Positions 45,442 to 57,120 of a stretch of DNA of 64,000 nt are shown piece after piece; position 1 is the stretch's first letter; each line of letters begins with the position of its first letter. The stretch is from contig CM049316.1 in assembly GCA_026874595.1 (NCBI GenBank), forward strand, positions 73,005,176 through 73,069,175, in the 5' to 3' direction. This DNA is from Sipunculus nudus. Its lineage: Eukaryota; Annelida; Sipuncula; Golfingiida; Sipunculidae. The notes under the pieces were generated by a model, which saw nothing but the letters and a program-made list of their open reading frames with translations, searched no databases and was not told the origin of the DNA. The position numbers were made by a program, and so were the translations under genes.

Positions 45442-46076
45442 CGAATCACTGGTTACTATTCTTGTATAGGTAAAATATGGGTGATACACCAACCTATTTT
45501 ACGTTTACTGGGCTTTGACCGTGAAATATGCCCGCCTAAACTGTCAGAGTCGAGAAAATAAATTAAAAGAACTAAAACAACCTTCTTAGTACTCTTAATC
45601 CTACACATCCATAGTGCACCCCCCCCCCCCCCTCTTCCACACACACGACAAATTCTGACAAACCCATGCATTTCAGTATGCAAAGCCCCAGTGAAAAAAA
45701 AACACTGTTAAACCCTTAGGTGGCTGTGAGATTTAAGGAATATTTTGGCTCTATTTCATCGGTTACTATCGAGTTACTATAGTATGATGTTTATGTGATG
45801 ATCATATTCTGTTATTCAGTCCTAAGGTCCGTTTCAATAAAACAGTGTTACTGAAACATTTGAAACGTCGTGACTTGTTACTCGGAGAGAAATGATTGTT
45901 TTCAGTACAAGTCTCAATAATGATGAAATTTATTTGCTTCCTTTAATGATTATAATCAGAGCGTAAGTATTTATCTTACTATTTAACAAAAAAATATATA
46001 TTTAACTAAAAAAACTCCATGTAGACAAAATATTGACGAATATCAGTACTGAAAAACGAGTATCATACACATTGCA
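45442..46076. other. Intergenic DNA, no gene seen
   Basis: Contains a poly-C run at about 45619-45632. No gene recognised. Confidence 0.5.
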
Positions 46077-46690
46077 GCCTAGTCCTGCGGTTAAGCTTCC
46101 ATATTTGGAAGAAATGTGCAAAAAATGAGTGAAACATAAAAGTTAGCAAAAGTGTTCTTAAGAGCTAAATGGTGCATTTCCTAATTGGGGCCAAAATCAA
46201 AGATGGGGACCAAGATGGCAGTTAGCTTAAATTATGTCAATAACTTGAGTTATAATGTATCTTGAGAGCATTGCAAGCACTCTATTTATGTTTTTTTTTG
46301 GCTGAGAAATTTTATGAGGTTCAAAACCTCTACAGGTACTCATCAGCTGTTTTTTTTTTTATCAGGACTTTAGTAATGTTTCCACTAGTCCAGCGGTTAA
46401 GCTGCATATTTAGAAGAATTAAAAGATGAAAGAAAAATAAACATTGGTACAATAGCTGCCCAGAAAATACTCCGTATTTTCAGATATGGGGCCATGCGGA
46501 ATTCACCCTATCTTGATCAAAATCAAGATGGTGACCAAGATGGCCGCCTGAGTATAAAATATCAATACGTTTGGTTCTATTTGTCCTAGAATTCATGCAA
46601 GTGCACTGTCAGTATGTTTTTGGGGTCGAGAAATTCAATTGTATGGGTTTCAAGTCTGTAAATGAATTCTGATTTTATTGGTATAACAAT
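46077..46690 (+). repeat. Diverged tandem duplication, period about 306 bp
   Basis: TAGTCCTGCGGTTAAGC (46080) pairs with TAGTCCAGCGGTTAAGC (46386). Both units continue with ATATTTxGAAGAA, GGGGCCA, AAATCAAxATGG, GACCAAGATGG, GCACT and GAGAAATT landmarks in the same order. Two old units in tandem. Confidence 0.75.
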
Positions 46691-49609
46691 TGTTCCAAAA
46701 ATGCCTTTTTTTACCAACACATCGAACACTTAACGTATTAATTGAATACTCTGCTGAAATTTAATATCTATGCTTATTTTAAGTATTTGAACACTATTTC
46801 TTTTTCAATGGAACAAGTGCTCGGCCCCCTGCACTGGCGGCCAAGGTTATATAATAGGTGTTGCATGAGAGTGTGTTGTAGAAGTTTTCTCCGTGTCTTC
46901 TGATTCCATCATCCCTACCGAACGCCGCCATTCGAGCCTTAGAGTGCCTTGTGTTAGTTATTAAAACTAGTTGTACATTCCATGTAAAATAACTTTTATT
47001 TGTTATAAGTTTTATTTCAGACAGAATACTTGCATGGCAGGATACACAAGTTCACAAGCTCCCACCTATCAGGTGAATAGATTCAATGACTCTCTTGCCT
47101 TGAGGTGATGGTGCAGGCTCTGCTTGCCACATTGCTAGTGGAAACTACGCGGTTGTATGCGTTGTCCCAAAGAGGCATGCATATGTAGTCTCTTCAACTA
47201 ACACACGGTGGGCTCCGGGAAGCTGCGCCGTCATGTGCGTACACTCCCGTTTTTCTTTTGAATATTAAATTGAGCAGTTGTCCGCAGTATACGGTAAAAG
47301 GAACAGCCAAAATATTTTGCTCTTCACGACAGCTGAAGGTAACAGAGCGCCAAGTGACTTTTCTGGCAAATAAGTGATCGCAAATCCACTTCACGCGAAA
47401 ATCATCTGTTTTCAGGACATGCGTCTCGAAAACGGGCTCATGTCCTCATGGTAACTTCTGATATTTCTAATCAATTCAGTTAACCCGTGAGATTTTTAAA
47501 TTCGCCCTGGGCAAACGGAAGTGACCTGGTGACATGAATATATGTGTCAGATAGATTAAGTGACGATTATGACCACAGGTAATTGGTGCGAAATTAATGA
47601 AATGTTCTGATCTTTCCTTAAAAATTCCAGATAGTACAATCTTTTAGCTCTGATAAAGATTGAGAATAGTATGATAATTGTACTAAGTCAAATATAAATC
47701 CAAGGAATATTTTTGGGGTGGATTCCATGAATTAAGGGAGTCTGTTTTTCTGGGAAAATCTTATTAGGTTTCTTGCAAATTAAAAACTTACAAACAGCGA
47801 CTAGCAGATCAGATCACTTGATTTTCACTGGATTCTTCAGGTGCACACTGAATTTTACCTAGGATGGTTTGAAAGTTAACACATCAATATTTTCTCAATA
47901 CCGGTGACACGATCAATTCATTACAATAAAATGTCACGTTTTAACTAATTTGCAAACATCAAAAACAGTTTATTGCATTGCATAAATATTTTTAATAACC
48001 AATATAAACATGCATTTCAAGGTTTTTATACATTTTGTCTATTTGACTTACCTTGCAACCATCTTTGCCATCATTAATATTTCCATTATAGCATCGTCAA
48101 AATTAGGTCCGCTATTACGATATCACCAGGTAAATAAATTCCTGTTTCCTATCCCCCATCCGCGTCTCCATTCCAAATTTTAAGGTGAAATTAATCAGAC
48201 ATTTCCTGACACCGCACGGGGATGTTGCAAGTTACCTTAATGCAACTCAGTCGTCTTTGCATAAAATTTGCGGTGAGCGAATTTGAAGATCAGGCCACAA
48301 CACTTAAGGACTTGTCAGACTTAGTTATAAAATGTCTTAAGTTTGAATACGTGGTGAAATATCTATTTAAGATACATGTGTGTCTGCGTGTGTAATTACA
48401 AAATTAAGGTGTTTTGTATGTAAATTGACAGCATATAGCGACCTCGTCGCATTAAGTCGTGTAATGAAACTGGCTGTAAAAAAAGAAAATTTTTACCTAC
48501 CTACTGACCCAAGATTTTTCTGTTATGTTACCGGAAACGACACGCTGACATCGACTTTGCATTTTCCGTTGTTGTCTTAGAAAATTACTTCCATATATTA
48601 TCAGAAATAAGAAATGTAACTACATTTATTGGAAAAAAGTTATCATTATGTGCACATAATGCAAAGATGTAGATCGCATTGAGCCTTGCACATCAGATAA
48701 AAAACAAAAAACAAAAGTTAGTCAATTGGAACTGTGTGTGTTTTACCAGAAAAAAACGCTCTTGTCCTCTCAAACTAAACTGTTCTGTTCAGTAGTAATA
48801 AAATTCAGTATTAATATTTAGAAATAGTCTAATTCTCATTAAAGTATGTTCACTTGATGAAGCAAGTGGTATGAAATACAAGTTTCCCAAGCATTCTGCC
48901 ATGGGATATAAAGCAAACAAAAAGAGAAAACTTAATTTACAAATGTTGCCAGAGCACAGATCCTAAAAGCACAGAAACGTTTCAATCACCAGCCATTTCA
49001 ATGAACATTCAAACTAAACTTTCTACTGAATTTTGATGTTATCAAGATGATGAGGATAGAACGCATGTCTGGAACCTGAGAGTTAATTATATTTTTCAAC
49101 CTTGTGGTGTAAATTCAATTTTCTATCTTGCGCCTTGCTCTTCCATTCTCAGCATACATCCATGAAAGATCAGCTAGCTTGAACACTGGCTGCGGCGACT
49201 CCTGAGGTTTGATGCATATAGTAACGATTTATAATAATACATGCATATACTATATGAATCTTAATAGTGCAAAACCTTAGCAAATGAAAGTATCTGTTGA
49301 CACCAACACATCATGCATAGTGAATGGCAACTCGTTGGTGAAGAACAGTTTTATATCACAAAAATAGAATCACAGCAAAAGGCCGAGGTTTTTTTCTTGA
49401 CACGTGCTGATTCTTTCATACGAGGATACAGTCTGAAGTCTGCAACATCACCACATCACAAAATGAGCAATCTGCAAAGGTATCAACACGTGTGATGATT
49501 ATGCCATGCATTCATCACCATAGTACAAAGGTAGCATACAACAACATGTTGATCGCCTATAAATGTGTGTTGATTCTGTCTTCATGCCAGCATATAGCGT
49601 GAAATCCAT
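46691..49609. other. Intergenic DNA, no gene seen
   Basis: No exon, RNA gene or element end recognised. Frames are at most 66 codons. Confidence 0.5.
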
Positions 49610-50880
49610 TGCCTCGTGGGAAAAGGAGCATAGGATCTATAGAGCAAACAGGTGTGAGCTTCTACATACGTGTGTATATCTTGTCATGCACGCATGTTGT
49701 CTAAAATATATTATGAATAAGCATTTCCGTTGAAACAGAAACCTTGTTTCAATATATGTAACTAGTACATGTATATTACATTTCAGCACAACAATAAGAT
49801 ATTTCCCAAATGCATGTATAAAAGTTTACATGACATTTTTACATCAAATTTAAATCAAGTTTGTAGATCCAAAAAAATATAACTATTCTTCACAAATATG
49901 TCAAGCTCCCCATTTAATCCAGACATGACAGCTAAGTTTCTTTCACCCATTGCTTCCAAAGGAACTCAAACGGAAAAAAATCAGGAATATTAATGTAATA
50001 AAACCTATCCCAGCAAATGATACTTTCATTTGAAACTTCAGTATTCAACTTTTTAAAAGTTTTTGCTCTTAAATGTAATGATAGAAAAGACATTTTTAGC
50101 ACGCTTTCAATTCATACGCAGACGACATAGATTCTATACAGCTGACAGGTGTGAGTATATGTATCCTGCAACGCAAGCATTCAGTCTGATATTAAAATGA
50201 TAAACAAGATAAACTATTTAATATGAATTGTTTAATTTATTTTATTATTATATATCTTTTATATGGATTGTACAATTAGTTATAATTACTATAACAAGCC
50301 CATTTCCATGGCTTGGATGATGGCCTTCGGTATTATATAGGGGTACTGAAAACCGGAGATAACCACCGACCTTGAACAATTAACCCACTCTTTATAGGAA
50401 CGATGATAATGAAATGTGGGGCTCCAGTGGAGATAGCCGAGCATTTTACCACTCGACTGTCTAATCAATTACATTAAAACATACATAGGGCTCAAATACT
50501 TCAAATTGGTAAGTACATTAAATGTCGGCACAGTTGGATTGATGCATTTGCTATTTCCCAATTGCACTAGGAGGTTTACATGAAAGTTAAGTTGATCGTA
50601 AAATCTAATTACATGTATCAAGGTTTCAATATCCTAAAGCATGATTAGTCTTTACGAATATATCAGGTTCCTAATTTCGTTCAAGATTTTAACAGATAAG
50701 TTTCTTGCACCCCTCACCTTCAAAGCAACTGCATATGTTAGCATGCATATAAAGGGAAATTAAAATGAGGAAATATAAAATATTGCAGTCAAAACTGTTC
50801 TACAAGTCAAGCAACAAAACACAGACAAAACAAACAGACCTACCCAAGCAAAGAGCACTTTCATTTGATTACAAACACAA
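49610..50880 (+). repeat. Diverged direct duplication with an insertion
   Basis: CATAGGATCTATAGAGCAAA, then CAGGTGTGAG (49630) matches CATAGATTCTATACAGCTGA, then CAGGTGTGAG (50127). AAGTTTCTTTCACCC with TTCCAAAGGAACT (about 49936) matches AAGTTTCTTGCACCC with TTCAAAGCAACT (50699). CAGCAAATGATACTTTCATT matches AAGCAAAGAGCACTTTCATT. The offset rises from about 500 to about 765 bp, so the second unit gained roughly 270 bp. Within that gain, minus-strand GTCGAGTGGTAAAATGCTCG (about 50440) looks tRNA-like, suggesting a SINE insertion. Confidence 0.6.
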
Positions 50881-51309
50881 TGTTTGCAACTACTGTATTA
50901 GACTCAACAAATGTTTGCTGTTCGATGTGCTAGATAATAAATCCAAATTTAGCTCAATTTTAAAATCAACAAAACCAGAATTCATTCAGAGAATCATAAT
51001 ACGGACTTGAAACCCTTATAAATGAATTTCTTGACCCCCATCCTGGATTTCGACTAAGATTTGGCGAATTTCGCTTGGCCCCATATCTGGATATATTAAG
51101 TATGGTCTGGACAACTATTATACCAACTTTTATGCTTCTTCCATTCTTTGTAAAATTCTTCTCTTAAAAGTTGGACTGACCTGTATCAAACTCGTTTTTA
51201 ATGCTCGCGGAAACGCGGGGAAATATCACCAGTGTTTACCATGGGGTTACGAAAAATGGCCTTACAGTTGGAGCGAAAACGGTAAGACTTTAGTTAAATT
51301 GACATCTGG
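50881..51309. other. 3' flank of the transporter gene
   Basis: Contains the presumed 3' UTR of the minus-strand transporter. No clear minus-strand AATAAA was seen close to the stop codon. Confidence 0.4.
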
Positions 51310-52418
51310 TCATGGTCCTTCTTGCTCGGTCTGTGAATGAGTCACTCTCCTTGCTTCAATAAGCTCTTCAGGCATATCCTTTATAGAATTTATATCATAT
51401 GTTTCAGAATGACCTCCTGACAGTATCTTCAGAAAAAGCAAAATAACATAAATTAACATTAGAGCGCTTGTAAAAATCAATAAAATATACCAGTACCAGG
51501 CATGATTAAGTGCTTCAAACAAATATCCGGTCAAGGCCGGCCCGCCAAGTAACCCTACTGAATAACCTACGCTATATATTGAAGTGAAGGCTCCGGATAG
51601 GGTCACAAATCTTCCAGCCCATGAAAGACTCGAGGCAAATACCGTGGCCACACCCAGACCGTATACACCAGTAAACACATATGGTACTGTTGGATGAATA
51701 TGAATTGCGAAAGCGCCACCTAGTAGAGCAGATACAATGAGAGCGTAGTCTATTGGTAGTAAAATATTTGGAGGAACATATTTGGACACAAAAACACCAG
51801 CAAGTTTCCCTATTCCATTACAGGCTGACAAGACTGTCCATAAGAAAACTGCTTTTCTAGTTTGCCAGTTCAAGGCCTGTATACCGTATGTGAACAGAAT
51901 CCCAGAGAAGCTGTTTTCCAAAGCACCAACCGCACAGGCTTTTAAGAAGAAGAGACACCAACACAGACTTTGCATTCCTTCGCTGGAAACGTTCCCCGAG
52001 CCTTGGTTCGAATTCGCTTTTGCTTCTTTCCTATGTTTTCGACAGTTTCTGTTCATGAAGAACTGAACGATGAAAGAAATTGCCACCAACCAAACGTATG
52101 TAGCCACACAGGTATACGGTGCCTCGATACGCGTTTTTCTTCCACTCGCACTAGTCGCATGAAATGGATTTTCAAAATCTACCATGGAGTGAGTGACATA
52201 AGAGCCATTGCGTTCATAAAACATATCTGACACATTTCCAATGGTGGAGTATTTCAATGACATGTTACTGGGTTGTGTCTGGTCACTATGCCTAGGCGTT
52301 AGAAAGGGTGCTGTAATCAGAGGGCAGAGGAATCCAGAGACCGGAAAGAGTAAATAAAGCGCCTGCAGAAAGGGGGCGTTCCTGTCTTTCCATATCCGAA
52401 CCACCATCACGTTCGATA
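51310..52418 (-). CDS. MFSD4B: MFSD4B/NaGLT1-like transporter, last exon
   Basis: Acceptor TTTAATTTCAG then SNVMVVRIWKDRNAPFLQAL, matching the NaGLT1 block NVLILAIWGDKGAPHMQALH in the fifth membrane segment region. About 370 codons to TGA at 51310. Next come a long loop with three N-glycosylation sequons (NMS, NVS, NGS), a membrane segment (TYVWLVAISFIVQFF), a basic cytoplasmic loop (NRNCRKHRKEAKANSNQGSG) and about six further hydrophobic segments (CWCLFFLKACAVGALENSFS; FTGVYGLGVATVFASSLSWA; WYILLIFTSALMLIYVILLF), then a hydrophilic tail. The family are 12-TM major facilitator proteins; NaGLT1 is described as a sodium-coupled glucose carrier at the plasma membrane. Substrate here is not shown by sequence. 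It enters in phase 1, matching the preceding exon. Confidence 0.88.
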
Positions 52419-53142
52419 CTGAAATTAAAGGTCAGACTTTTAGCTATAGAGATTACAACAAAACATTATAGCAGTTTAAATTATTAAGGCCTTTGTGTGT
52501 ATCAGTAGGAATAGCGGATAACAAGACAAGGATAAGGAAAACATTAAAATCTAATTGATTTTTTGCTCTGAATAACTGTTGGTGATTTTACAATAACTGT
52601 GTAATGCTGTGGCAGTTTGTCTGTTTGCTAGTGACTGTCTATTTTTCTCTATGTCCAGGGCATGGGTTGAGAATTTTACATCATTTTTACCTCAATGCAA
52701 GTAAAACGGTGTGTAAGGGGGCTGTAAAGATTATTGTAAATGTTACAGATAACCCATAAATGTATTTAATTCCTTGTTGCAGATGCACATTAAACTACTT
52801 TCAGTTTTGATGGTCTAATCGAGAAAAGGTCATGGTCAGAAATAGCCTTAATTGCCTGCGTGTGGCATATTATTTTAAATCTTGGATATTTTAGTTTGCC
52901 TACCATGTAATGTATCTGTTATATTTTTGTTTGACCTACTTTATCCAGAGCAGTGGTCAAATTAAAAATTAATTTTTTTGTGTCTTAAAAAAGGTAATGT
53001 GGTATGTACCACTCTGGCTCCAAGGGGCTCAACCGACTCACGGACTGCAGGTCGACGAACGGTGGACACGTATTCTGTGTGCGACCACAGGTTTCAAGGT
53101 TTCAAAACATTTTAAGACAAACAAACAAGGCAGAGAACTCAC

Positions 53143-53428
53143 CTAGACCTAATGCAGACAATATAAGACCCAACAAGCCATGAAGCGCAGCGGTTGCCCA
53201 GAACAATGTTGACCAGGGGATTACGGCGAGAATGATTCCAGTGATGACCAAAGGAACAAAGAAAAGGACCTGGTAGTTAATTTTATCTGAGAGCTTTCCT
53301 GATACCAAACAGCCGAGGAGGCCCCCTAGACCTCTCCACAAGAAAAGAGTTGCGGTATGCTCTGTTGAACTGTTGGTTAGGTCACGTAGATCAAGAAGTG
53401 TCAAGCCGAGGAGGTGAAAAGAAAATGC
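53143..53428 (-). CDS. MFSD4B: MFSD4B/NaGLT1-like transporter, middle exon
   Basis: Acceptor TTGGCTTTTTTTCAG, donor GGTCTAG|GTGAGT. Reads AFSFHLLGLTLLDLRDLTNS (end of TM1), FLWRGLGGLLGCLVSGKLSD (TM2 and the G-x-L-x-D loop typical of MFS proteins), then two hydrophobic segments to LHGLLGLILSALGLG. Family relatives show FVGRALGYLGGSVIGGVLFD at the same place. In phase 0, out phase 1; joined to the last exon it reads ALGLVSNVMVVRIW without a break. Confidence 0.88.
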
Positions 53429-54414
53429 CTGAAAAAAAGCCAATATTTATAATATGTAGTATAGCGTGCAGGTATAAGTATGATTCAATCTGCGATAACA
53501 GAAGCATTATTAAATAAATAAAGTAACTTTTGTCAAATTGCAGTATATTTTTGATGGTATTGGTCCATACCACCTCGCAACGTGTAATATGTTTTCCAAC
53601 AGGGGGAAATTTATCTTTCCATTATCGCCCATTCATTTTACTCAACATAGTCCGTGTAAAAACTAGCGCAGAAATAAGTAGTAGATGTCCAAAATGTACG
53701 CAAATTTAAATTACTAGCGCCGTATCATCAAGACATCGATAATCGACTTGTGACATCCGGGTTTTAGTGTGTACGCATGCAAATGGCGATCCTCATTAGC
53801 GGTTTCAAGAAAATGGGAGGAATCAAGGTTCGGCAGGGGCGCGGTAATGTACACGCAAGTACTCGGAGGCTAGAATCTCTCTGCGAAGAGAGTTTTTTTG
53901 ACAAGCGGATATGTAAAGGTAACGGTTACAGTGGAAAACAACACTTTTTAGACCACGCCCAAATCCTCAAATTATTGTAGAATTTATTACATGCCTTTCA
54001 AAGGGAAGGAATAGGACTAGCATTGCCATGCTTCGTAACTAAGAAGATAAAGAAGAAGAAAAACTTTTTCACAGACTATTTGTCCTTGGAAAAGGACAAG
54101 TCCGTGTGTATCTAAGTCGATTGACAAGTCAGCTGCTACCGGTCCGATCTCTGAATAATTCTCTCCGCAGATATTGTTCTTCTGTCTGTTTTCTGTGTTT
54201 ATTTAACAAACCTCTCTGATTCAAACTATGTACCCAATAATTTAAAAGTTTTCAATTACATGTCCCTTTTTCGAACAGAGTAAACCCAGGTTGTCGCATG
54301 TTTAATGTCGAAATGAATCGTCCACATTTAGTACCAGAAATAATGTTCAAATTGACACGAATTACATTTTTTATCATACATGTGAGTATGATTAAGGACA
54401 AAAGAGATTCTTAC

Positions 54415-54602
54415 CACACCCAAGTTTGCGCAATAGATTTGGAGAGTTCTTAGTATATTAAGTCGCTTATTTTTCCTCTTTTTTATCTTTGGATACGTTC
54501 CAGGTCTGCTTGAGGACATATAAACCTTTCCTTTTCTGTGACATCGTCTGTCTTCTCTTTCAGTGGATGTGTCAGTATTTGGGGTTCCATGTTTATCACG
54601 AC
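54415..54602 (-). CDS. MFSD4B: MFSD4B/NaGLT1-like transporter, N-terminal exon
   Basis: Ends NILRTLQIYCANLGV at the donor GTGTG|GTAAGA in phase 0, joining AFSFHLLGL to complete TM1. Upstream is a basic cytoplasmic N terminus (GTYPKIKKRKNKRLN). The start is uncertain: ATG at 54517-54519 (MSSSRPGTYPK) gives about 499 residues; ATG at 54616-54618 gives 532 but lies upstream of a good acceptor (TGTGTCCCTTCAG|G, exon start 54602). Human MFSD4B is about 518 residues. I prefer the exon starting at 54602, with the inner ATG, or a start in an upstream exon. Confidence 0.75.
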
Positions 54603-54619
54603 CTGAAGGGACACACATT

Positions 54620-55146
54620 GGTACAATATACGATCTAGGGACTTAATGGGACGTGAGTTGGTATATAAATAACCATATTGATGACTGTTTATCCTCCTCT
54701 TTGTTTATGCCTATGACCTTGCCTAACGATCATCTATGTTTAGCGACCACCTCAAAATTACGGGCACTCTTTCACAGTCCCGATTATTTTTTACTCTTCT
54801 TACAGACTACACTTAAGCAAACATGCGAATACTTTATGAAGGTCCCATTGGTGATCCTAATTTTGAGTTTTTTTATTAGTATGAGACGGCATATGGCGTA
54901 GGAAGTGATTCGGGATAAATAATGAAAGAACACGTATGACGGTTACACTTTCTTTGTAAATGAATACTGAAATATTAGAGCTAGAGGATGATGTGCGATC
55001 CTGTAAGATTTAAAGGTCCATCTGAATTCGACCCCTCAGTATTTGACGTGCCATCCTACGTCTCTGCTGATCAGACGTATCAATCAAGATTTTCGAATGT
55101 CGCAGATATTCAAGGGAGGATAGGGAGATTTTACAAAAGGGAGGTC
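54620..55146. other. First intron or 5' flank of the transporter
   Basis: Near 54722-54770 there is CCTAACGATCATC and TTAGCGACCACCTCAAAATT, a trace of the GACCACC TIR family seen at 27121. No other gene was recognised. Confidence 0.45.
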
Positions 55147-55262
55147 CGGGGGGGGGGGTTCCAAAACTCTGTTATACCCAAGATGTCAGGAAGCGGGGGG
55201 GGGGGGGGGGGTCCAAACTCTGTTATACCCAAGATGTCAGGAAGCGGGGGGGGGGGGGGTTG
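55147..55262 (+). repeat. Tandem repeat with long G runs
   Basis: CCAAACTCTGTTATACCCAA GATGTCAGGAAGC occurs twice, separated and flanked by G runs of 11 (55148-55158), 17 (55195-55211) and 14 (55246-55259) bases. The G runs could form quadruplex DNA. The overlapping plus-strand frame (54988-55266) reads into PKMSGSGGGGG repeats and is not supported as a gene. Confidence 0.9.
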
Positions 55263-55619
55263 TTAGAAGGAGCTGACAGAATTTTTATTTTTAAAAGTTT
55301 CTTTCATAAACTAGTCCGAAACCCTCCTGACATAATTTATCTTATATAAAACCACGTCCACAGTCGCAGATAGAGGATCTTCGAAAAAGGGGGTTCATCG
55401 TCTTGACACATGTATACAAGTATACCGGGAGTGCTGGTATATTCGCAACACACAACTCTCGCAAGTGTAGCAATGGATACACACTAGACGCATATCCGGC
55501 ACAGATTTTTGGCTTTAATCGTATATTTGTATATTGGCCATGGATTTATAGTAGCTAAAATAGGGAGGCGCGCTCCGTGCGCCACTTTAAATTAGCTTCT
55601 CTCTTCTCACTTGTCGACC
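55263..55619. other. Intergenic DNA, nothing recognised
   Basis: No exon or element end seen. Confidence 0.45.
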
Positions 55620-56025
55620 CCTGTGACCAAGAAATTTCACAAAATATCATCAAAAATGATTTAAGGTTAAAGAAAAATTTCTTCTAATTAATATAAAGGA
55701 TAATTTGTTGCAATATGTTAAATACGTAAGAAGTTGGAGAGATTTTTATTACACCTATACCCCTGTTCTATGATCGATATCTCCAGGTTTCCATAGCTAG
55801 GATGGTGTATAAACACATGCTGTCACAAAAAAGACGCACGACTCTGACCTTGACCTTTCACAAAAAAATCATATCTTTAATATGAGGGGCAATTTGTTGA
55901 AATTATTTAAATACTTAAGAAGTTACAGAGATTTCATTACCCCTACCCCCATCCTGGGATCACTGATATACATTTTTTTTTTATCGCCGGAGTAGTGTAT
56001 AAAAACCTGCTGTCACAAACAATTG
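55620..56025 (+). repeat. Diverged tandem duplication, period about 190 bp
   Basis: TAATTTGTTG (55701) matches CAATTTGTTG (55890). Both units continue TTAAATAC(G/T)TAAGAAGTT, AGAGATTT, ATTACxCCTA, CCC, then GTGTATAAA(C/A)AC(A/C)TGCTGTCACAAA. An old duplication without coding content. Confidence 0.75.
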
Positions 56026-57120
56026 CTACTTTTTGCACCTGCATCCACCCTCATAATAAACCAGAGAAGCTGAGCTGAAACTGTTATCAATGGAAATTTT
56101 CTAGGCGATGAGGTGAGCATTTCGGTCTGAAACCTGGCCTGGCTCCTAGACCACATTGTAACAAGTTATCCCAAGCGACTGCCAGCCTGACGTCGCCGGG
56201 GGAAAATCCAAGGGCAGACATTGTTCGCCGCTTATCTGGACAATATTCTTCTAATCGTCATTTAATAATGAAAACACTGTCGAAGTTGTGTTATGTGGGC
56301 ATTTGATAAAAAACGGTGTTTGTTTTACGAAGGATACGACACTTTTAACCGAAATATCATAATTTATAGACGGGTCAAAATATGAATAAACCCCCAAAAA
56401 TTGCAAGAAATTGTTTTATGGGATTTTCTGTACTTTGGACCAGCTTTACAATACGTTATTATGCAAACTGCATGAGTGCTTCTAAAATGCTTCCATTGGG
56501 CAGTCATATAGATAATCCATCGCCAAGCCTTGGTTATTTGTCGCTATAATCATCACTAAGATGGTAAATGTTACAAAGTCCCATTAATGACAAGATCCAT
56601 CCTTTTGCCATAAACATCTTCCATTGTTGAGGGAGTCTATGGTTTACGAACGTTATTAGCAATACCACCTTAATTTAACCCTTTTCTATCATATTTTGAG
56701 CAAAGCACTATTGCTGGTCTTTATTCCTTTCTAAATAAGTATTATATTCATCTATACGACTCATACCACTCAAGAAGTAAACTGGTTTCCCTTACACATA
56801 AGCATTCTTACATAGCAGTAAGCAAAATTTTAGCCATTTCCCCCCCCCCCCCCCCCAAAATATAAGAATAAGTACCTATTATACATAATTGCCTTGTCAA
56901 GGTTACTTTCACGTGGGGGAGAACTTGTCTACGTAACTGAAGCTGAATTGAAAACTTCTTAAACATCAGTTGTTTGTTTCAGACTAGGTGTTAGTAGCTT
57001 TACTTTATGTTATGAATAGAGAGATAAGCAATTAATATATTTTGTTTCCTTGTGAGAGAAGCTGTTGCCGATTATCATAGCAACATTCGACCTGTCGTTG
57101 GCAATTACAATATTTTAACG
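56026..57120. other. Intergenic DNA, no gene seen
   Basis: Contains a C16 run near 56841. No exon recognised. Confidence 0.5.

Noticed and set aside
54988-55266. 92-codon frame with PKMSGSGGGGG repeats
   Set aside because: The repetitive half is the G-run tandem repeat, and the first half has no splice site or recognised similarity.
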